From Mucidula mucida (taxonomy: Eukaryota; Basidiomycota; Agaricomycetes; Agaricales; Physalacriaceae), in contig JADNYV010000925.1 of assembly GCA_015501055.1 (NCBI GenBank), forward strand, positions 1-12,651: a stretch of 12,651 nt of DNA. The letters run 5' to 3'. The notes under the pieces were generated by a model that saw only the letters and a program-made list of their open reading frames with translations, was not told the origin of the DNA and searched no databases. The position numbers and the translations under genes are program-made. Positions 8,678-12,651 of the stretch are shown here, piece after piece. Position 1 is the stretch's first letter. Every line of letters starts with the position of its first letter.

Positions 8678-9894
8678 ACGTACCAAGCAAACCATGGGAG
8701 AAAGTTGGGACGGACATGATCGGCGAGTTGCCGAAGTCGGGAGGGTACAATGCGATCAGCACGTTCGTGGACCATTTCACAAAGCGGTTACGCATTATAC
8801 CAACACACACCACCCTGACGTCAGAAGGCATGGCTCGTATTTACCGCGATCGAATCTTCCCCATACATGGATTGCCGCGACAGATGATACATGATCGAGG
8901 TCCGCAATACCACTCACGTTTCATGAAGGAGTTATACCGGCTGTTGGGCATTGAAGGGAACTTTACAACGGCGTATCATCCACAGGCAAATGGGCAAACA
9001 GAACGGTTGAACCGAGAGATAGAACATTTCTTACGGTTATTCGTCAATTACCATCAGAACGACTGGCATGAATGGTTACCCTCTGCCGAATTCGTTTACA
9101 ACGATCGGGTACACTCAGCAACCAAGGTTACTCCGTTCTTTGCAGACATAGGCAGACACCCCTACAAAGGCACCGCTCCGAAAACGGCATCGAGAAACAA
9201 GACTGCGCAGGAGTTTGCCAACGGCATGAGGAAAACATGGGACGAAGTAGGGTCGGCATTGAAGATGGCAAAAGAGGACATGAAACGGTTTTATGACAGG
9301 AAGCGGACAGACGCAGTAGAGTACAAGGAGGGCGACAAAGTATGGCTGGAAGGGACGAATCTCAGCACGGACCGACCAATGAAGAAGCTCGATGACAAAC
9401 GCTTTGGGCCGTTCAAAGTGATCAAGAAAGTCGGGACAAGCTCTTACAAGCTCCAGATTCCTCACACGTGGAAAAGCATCCATCCCGTGTTCAATGAGGC
9501 CCTGCTGACGCCTTACCATGAGCCCCAATTTCCGACACAACCCCGAGACACGCGTCCACCACCTGTGCTGGAAGGAGCCGAACCGGAATGGGAGGTTGAG
9601 AAAGTGGTTAATTCCCGAAAGTACCGCGGGGGTTTTCAATACAAGGTTCACTGGAAGGGTTACGGCACACACAAACAGACATGGGAACCGGCATGCAATC
9701 TCAAGAATGCCGACGAAGCTATTCGCAATTTCCACCAGCAGTACCCGAATAAGCCGAAGCCACCCGCGCTTGCTCGCATTGAAGTCCCCATGTCGCAATT
9801 TCCATCACATCTGTTCCGACCCATGCCACTGCCTGACACCGAACCCCTTGACGTCACACTACCCTCTGCAGCCCTCATGGAGCGACTCCGATAA
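8614..9894 (+). CDS. pol: Pol of the plus-strand copy, last part: integrase core, GPF domain and chromodomain
   Basis: Open for 426 codons; homologous from about 8656. Integrase joins element cDNA to the host chromosome. The catalytic triad is visible: Asp in VGTDMIGE, Asp in MIHDRGPQ, and Glu in [11 protein letters not shown] exactly 36 positions after the second Asp (D-35-E). The GPF module (DKRFGPFKV) lies near 9390-9420. The chromodomain spans about 9586-9745 ([25 protein letters not shown]). Its expected methyl-lysine cage positions read Trp, Trp, Tyr; many chromodomains have Tyr at the first. Chromodomains steer integration to marked heterochromatin. After a Pro-rich tail the frame ends in MERLR and a stop made by the inversion junction at about 9889, so the natural C-terminus is probably missing. 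Confidence 0.88.
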   Translation: MSKMPSYKVTSHKPAAPLHPIDVPSKPWEKVGTDMIGELPKSGGYNAISTFVDHFTKRLRIIPTHTTLTSEGMARIYRDRIFPIHGLPRQMIHDRGPQYHSRFMKELYRLLGIEGNFTTAYHPQANGQTERLNREIEHFLRLFVNYHQNDWHEWLPSAEFVYNDRVHSATKVTPFFADIGRHPYKGTAPKTASRNKTAQEFANGMRKTWDEVGSALKMAKEDMKRFYDRKRTDAVEYKEGDKVWLEGTNLSTDRPMKKLDDKRFGPFKVIKKVGTSSYKLQIPHTWKSIHPVFNEALLTPYHEPQFPTQPRDTRPPPVLEGAEPEWEVEKVVNSRKYRGGFQYKVHWKGYGTHKQTWEPACNLKNADEAIRNFHQQYPNKPKPPALARIEVPMSQFPSHLFRPMPLPDTEPLDVTLPSAALMERLR

Positions 9895-11119
9895 GCTCCT
9901 GGATCAACGGCAAGGGGTATCGGTTCTTGATTGTCATGTCGTTCAACTTCCGATAATCCTGTACTGGCCGAAGGCTTCCATCCTTCTTCTTGACAAAGAA
10001 GAAGGGTGATGCCATGGGTGAAATTGATGGCCATATGCGTCCCGTGCGTATGTTTTCCTCCAAGAACTTGTCTAATGCCTTCTGCTCGGATGGACTAAGG
10101 GGATAGACCTTGCAGTCAACCGGTTTGGAACCAGGCGTGAGTTCTATCGCGTGATCCCAGGGTCTTCGCTCCGGTAACTTATCAAAGTCCGCCTTGCTAA
10201 ATACATCGGAAAATTCCTTGATGTAGGGTGCAGCAGCAGAAGAAGGCTGTTGTGATCTCAGCTTTTCACTGCTTTTGCAATAGTTGTCCCAGTCCATCCA
10301 GAACAAGTGCTCTCCCTCTTCCAACTTCTCTTCTACATCTTCTCCTTCGTCTTCTGGCGAGTCGTACTCGGGTAGATAGCCGCAGCGGTCTGGGCATCGA
10401 TCAAAAGTCAATGTGGATTCCGTCCAGTTAATCGTGGGGTTGTGATATCGTAGCCAATCTAGCCCCAAAAAGATACTTGTTTTGCCGAGATTGGTGACGG
10501 CCAACTCAATCTTTTCGGCGTGATCTCCGATCTTCATCCGGACCTCCACAAAACCTTTGATTGCTCCTCCCTCGTTTAGGGTTCCATCCGCATTGTAGAC
10601 AGGGAGCTTTACCGGTAACTCCTTGATCGGGAGTCCGTTCTTCTCGACGAATTCTTTATTGACACAAGAACCCGTTGCTCCACTGTCAAGAAGGGCACTC
10701 GTTTCCCATTCAGAGCCTGTGTGTACGCTCTCTATGGTTACTCGGAGTTTCATGTCCTGCCCCTTTGTTCCCCGGATGTACTTCCTCGACTTTTTCAACT
10801 CCGTCACAACTTCCACCGCAGCTTCCTTTGTCAACGCTCTGATCGCCATTACTTTCTCCTCCGTCACTTCTCTCTCTCTCCGCTCCGGCATCCATGCTCT
10901 CAGAATTCCCATTGCTCTCGACACTTCATCCTCTCTTAGCCGTTGTGCAATCCACTCGGGCGTATTTGGCTCAAATCTTTCTTTCGCAGGTTTTGTTGGT
11001 GAAGTCGTCGATGATATTTTAGATGTTTCAGTACCCGTACTATAAATAGATTCTGCATCTGACGACCATTTCCTTGATGACTGCTCCGGCAGGACTGCGT
11101 CTACTGCGGGAGCTTCGCA
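9875..11119 (-). pseudogene. pol: Pol of the minus-strand copy: protease and RT N-terminus, truncated by the inversion junction
   Basis: After -1 slippage at 11125-11119 the frame is open for 414 codons with no break. A linker ([13 protein letters not shown]) leads into a charged helical region ([14 protein letters not shown]) and then the retropepsin with LLDSGATGS (Asp at 10687-10685). [24 protein letters not shown] and [20 protein letters not shown] mark the start of RT. It ends at PLPLIQELI before any RT catalytic Asp, then adds five codons from the junction. No RT activity is possible from this copy; the protease looks intact. It is the cleaner of the two copies and serves as the reference for the breaks in the plus-strand copy. 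Confidence 0.9.
9881..9900. other. Inversion junction: chromodomain tail fused head-on to RT of the opposite copy
   Basis: Plus-strand chromodomain coding runs to 9888-9890 and the minus-strand RT begins at 9889. The minus copy reads PLPLIQELI and then diverges into foreign residues GVAP and a stop, whereas the plus copy continues [18 protein letters not shown] at 7187-7240. Base 7213 of the plus copy corresponds to 9889. A small palindrome GGAGCGACTCC (9879-9889) sits at the join, and C-G at 9889-9890 can be assigned to either side. There is no LTR, target duplication or filler. Confidence 0.85.
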
Positions 11120-11125
11120 AAACCC
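11084..11125 (-). promoter_or_regulatory. Predicted -1 programmed frameshift signal at the gag-pol overlap (minus copy)
   Basis: The heptamer GGGTTTT is read 11125 to 11119 with gag codons GGT TTT. The spacer is 11118-11113. Stem arms are CTCCCGCAG (11112-11104) and CTGCCGGAG (11092-11084), with the gag TAG (11103-11101) in the loop. It is identical in sequence and phase to the signal in the plus copy, and the downstream frame is the open protease-RT frame. Confidence 0.75.
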
Positions 11126-12030
11126 AACTCTTCGGCCAGCTTCTTTTTCTCCTTGTCGTTCATTTCGGTCCATAAACCCCGAATCGTCTGGGGCCGACCC
11201 TTCTTCGGACAGAACCTGCTGACGTGGCCGTGTTCGCCACAGCTGAAACAGAGTCCCCTTCAACGTGCATTGTCGATGTCCATCGGCCTGCCGGCTCCTC
11301 CATAGGTAACACCGGTAGCATCTCGTCGTGTGATCGGCGTCGGAGGTGGGTTTGTAGGATTAGCTCTCGGTGTAGCCACCTGCAGAGCTTGAGGCCGGGA
11401 CTGCATGCCGGACCTCTTGCTCGCCGCCCGCCTTCTCCACAGCTGATCGATCTGAAGGATCTGTGCCTTCCAATCCTTGTACTTCTCTGGCAATCCGTCT
11501 CGGCTGCCATAGATCTGGTCGATGATCTTCTCGTTGACATTGGTCTCGAGAAGTCGCACAACAAATGTGTCATCCTTTGAGTATCCTGCCTGAGTGAGCA
11601 GGACCTCGAACTTCTGGAAGAAGTCTTGAGCGGTGTCTTGCCCCTGGCGCAACCGCTCGATCTGGTCTTGCGCATCTCGCGCGAGGTTGGAATCCACAAA
11701 TCGCTCCTTCAAGTCTTCTTTGAACTCCGTCCAAGAGACTGTCCATTCCTCTTCTTCCTCATCGAAGTTCTGGTCCGAGTAGTTCTGGACCCATGCGTCT
11801 ACGTAATCTCCTCGGATATAGGAAAGAACAACATCAATCCTTTCGGAGTCAGATGTGAGGTTGTTCTTCTTGTCACGGATATATGTGAACATTGATCGCC
11901 ACCAGCTCTTGTACTTGGACTTGTCCCCGTCATAGTCGTAAGGCTTGTTGACAAGGGATCGGCCTTTGATTTTGACATCGGCATGATGAGCGGGTGTGTG
12001 AGGAGCGGTTTCGGGTGCTTCGTTGGACAT
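11101..12030 (-). CDS. gag: Gag polyprotein of the minus-strand copy, with an internal TGA
   Basis: Capsid/nucleocapsid precursor of 309 codons from the ATG at 12030-12028 to TAG at 11103-11101, in one frame except for a TGA at 11262-11260. The front (residues about 28-190) resembles the retrotransposon gag (capsid) domain: [67 protein letters not shown] basic Pro/Thr linker ([22 protein letters not shown]) follows, then [13 protein letters not shown], the TGA, and the zinc knuckle [14 protein letters not shown] (CX2CX4HX4C, 11250-11209). The C-terminus [14 protein letters not shown] overlaps the frameshift site into pol. The ATG follows a pyrimidine-rich leader (cgattcatc) and no better upstream start is seen. 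The TGA is either a C-to-T loss of a CGA codon or a readthrough stop. Confidence 0.88.
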
Positions 12031-12454
12031 GATGAATCGAGGTGATAGGATCGGAGAGTGAAAGGTGAAAGTGGGGATATGGGTGATGCGGATTTGGATG
12101 AAACGGGTGAGGGAATAGAGGTTTGGATGAATAAGGAGGAATTGCCTAGATCTGAAATAGAATCCAGGACTTGGTAGGTGGGGAATGATGATGTGTATTG
12201 TAAGGTAAGTAAAGTAGGTAGGTATCGTAACTGTCTACACTATTTTACCGACTACTGACTACGTATCTACGGAGCCCAAGAGCTCGTCACAAGTTCGCAA
12301 TTGCCCAGCCGACGTCCCTCTGGTGTGAGGTAAGCCGAAGTTTTCCTGGGAACGGGGGTTGACCCGTAAACAGCGCCCACTGAAGTGCAACTGCCAAAAG
12401 TTCGTTCTCGTGAGAGCGGCTACTTCCAGCACCCGAGGCAGTTATTCTACTGTT
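12031..12454 (-). other. 5' leader of the minus-strand chromovirus
   Basis: Non-coding region between the proposed primer-binding site and gag. On the minus strand the last 200 bases are C/T-rich, typical of a fungal 5' leader running into an ATG. Nothing else is identifiable. A packaging signal would be expected here but cannot be seen. Confidence 0.5.
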
Positions 12455-12473
12455 AGCGGCGCTACTGGGACCA
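12455..12473 (-). promoter_or_regulatory. Possible primer-binding site
   Basis: Just inside the right LTR the minus strand reads TGGTCCCAGTAGCGCCGCT. PBSs normally begin TGG, the complement of a tRNA CCA end. The 11 bases GTAGCGCCGCT (12465-12455) match the complement of the 3' arm of yeast initiator tRNA-Met (AGCGGCGCTACCA), but the TGG is separated from that match by five extra bases. The position, about 7 bases from the LTR edge, is right; the priming tRNA is uncertain. Confidence 0.4.
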
Positions 12474-12480
12474 ATACACA

Positions 12481-12651
12481 TGTATGCGGAAGTGCGTGGA
12501 ATTAGAATCCGTCGATCTGTAAAACAGGGAAAGGGATTAGGGGAATGTGCGATGATCAACAGCGAAGTGCTGATCGACGATCAGGGATGTGTGGTAGGTG
12601 GTAGAAAGAAGTTCTGATTTCTGTTAGCGACTGATAAGCCACGAGACTCAA
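12481..12651 (-). repeat. Right LTR of the chromovirus (5' LTR on the minus strand), cut by the window end
   Basis: This matches 4812-4982 at about 90% by eye, including gtgtggtaggtggtagaaag and gccacgagactcaa. It starts TG on the plus strand (CA at the LTR 3' end on the minus strand) at 12481, directly beyond the leader of the minus-strand gag. It runs off the window, so its promoter part is not visible. Confidence 0.8.

Larger units (their letters stand above)
4812..12651 (-). mobile_element. Rearranged Ty3/gypsy chromovirus: minus-strand element containing an inverted second copy
   Basis: LTR sequence sits at both ends in the same orientation. Right to left on the minus strand come LTR, leader, gag, protease and the RT start. 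At about 9889 this joins a plus-strand copy of the same family (end of gag to chromodomain) that fills the rest, then a short tail and the left LTR. The order protease-RT-RNase H-integrase-chromodomain, with the GPF motif and chromodomain after integrase, identifies a chromovirus. An expected 5-bp target duplication cannot be tested, because the right end lies beyond 12651; the left flank is TAGGG (4807-4811). The nesting could come from template switching between two RNAs, from recombination between opposed copies, or from misassembly. Confidence 0.75.

Noticed and set aside
9115..9798. A 227-codon open frame on the minus strand
   Set aside because: It lies antisense to the integrase/chromodomain, has no recognisable domain and mirrors the codon pattern of the real gene on the other strand.
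4812..9894. Reading the left LTR as the 5' LTR of the plus-strand copy
   Set aside because: The right LTR piece has the same orientation and directly abuts the leader of the minus-strand gag, so both LTRs are better read as minus strand; the plus copy then lacks LTRs of its own.
9881..9900. Autointegration (the element inserting into itself) as the cause of the inversion
   Set aside because: Autointegration should leave an LTR end at the junction; none is present, so template switching or recombination fits better.
10623..11045. A 140-codon plus-strand open frame, with a near-identical partner at 6084-6497 on the minus strand
   Set aside because: Both are antisense shadows of the protease-region coding sequence in the two copies; their similarity only reflects the inverted repeat.
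12287..12559. A 90-codon minus-strand open frame across the LTR edge and leader
   Set aside because: It spans the LTR boundary and proposed primer-binding site, which makes a real protein implausible, and it has no domain signature.

Overview
The window looks like transposon-dense DNA from an Agaricomycete (mushroom-forming basidiomycete). The evidence is a KDZ-type DNA transposase with an N-terminal CxC2 cysteine cluster, nine short introns of about 46-61 bp with standard GT..AG ends, and a chromodomain-bearing Ty3/gypsy retrotransposon (chromovirus). I see no host housekeeping gene, rRNA, convincing tRNA or CRISPR array. The species cannot be named from this sequence.

Layout. (1) 1-3926: promoter region and a ten-exon KDZ transposase gene on the + strand, with the CxC2 domain first and the RNase-H-like catalytic core after it. 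Its frame is broken about nine times, always by one missing base and mostly in short homopolymers. (2) 3927-4811: non-coding DNA with three diverged direct repeats spaced about 188 bp apart (4121-4615), then a cluster of perfect or near-perfect palindromes (4623-4799). (3) 4812-12651: a rearranged chromovirus. LTR sequence lies at both ends (4812-~5159 and 12481-12651, running off the window) in the SAME orientation, best read as minus strand. From the right, the minus-strand copy gives LTR, possible primer-binding site, leader, gag (12030-11101) and pol through protease into the start of RT. It stops at about 9889. There it is joined head-on to a plus-strand copy of the same family (about 5480-9889: end of gag, protease, RT, RNase H, integrase, chromodomain) that fills the space up to the left LTR.

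How it fits together. The two partial copies form an inverted repeat with arms of about 1.7 kb (about 5480-7213 and 9889-11650) and a 2.7 kb spacer carrying RT/RNase H/integrase/chromodomain. A minus-strand transcript from the right LTR could fold into a long hairpin RNA, so the locus may feed RNA silencing of its own family rather than move. Both copies keep a recognisable gag-pol expression signal: a G GGT TTT slippery heptamer, a 6-nt spacer and a 9-bp stem-loop with the gag stop in its loop. Both also carry a TGA just before the gag zinc knuckle, in frame with the knuckle. Much of the apparent decay in the plus-strand pol and in the KDZ gene is single-base loss in homopolymers, so consensus sequencing error must be excluded before calling either a pseudogene.
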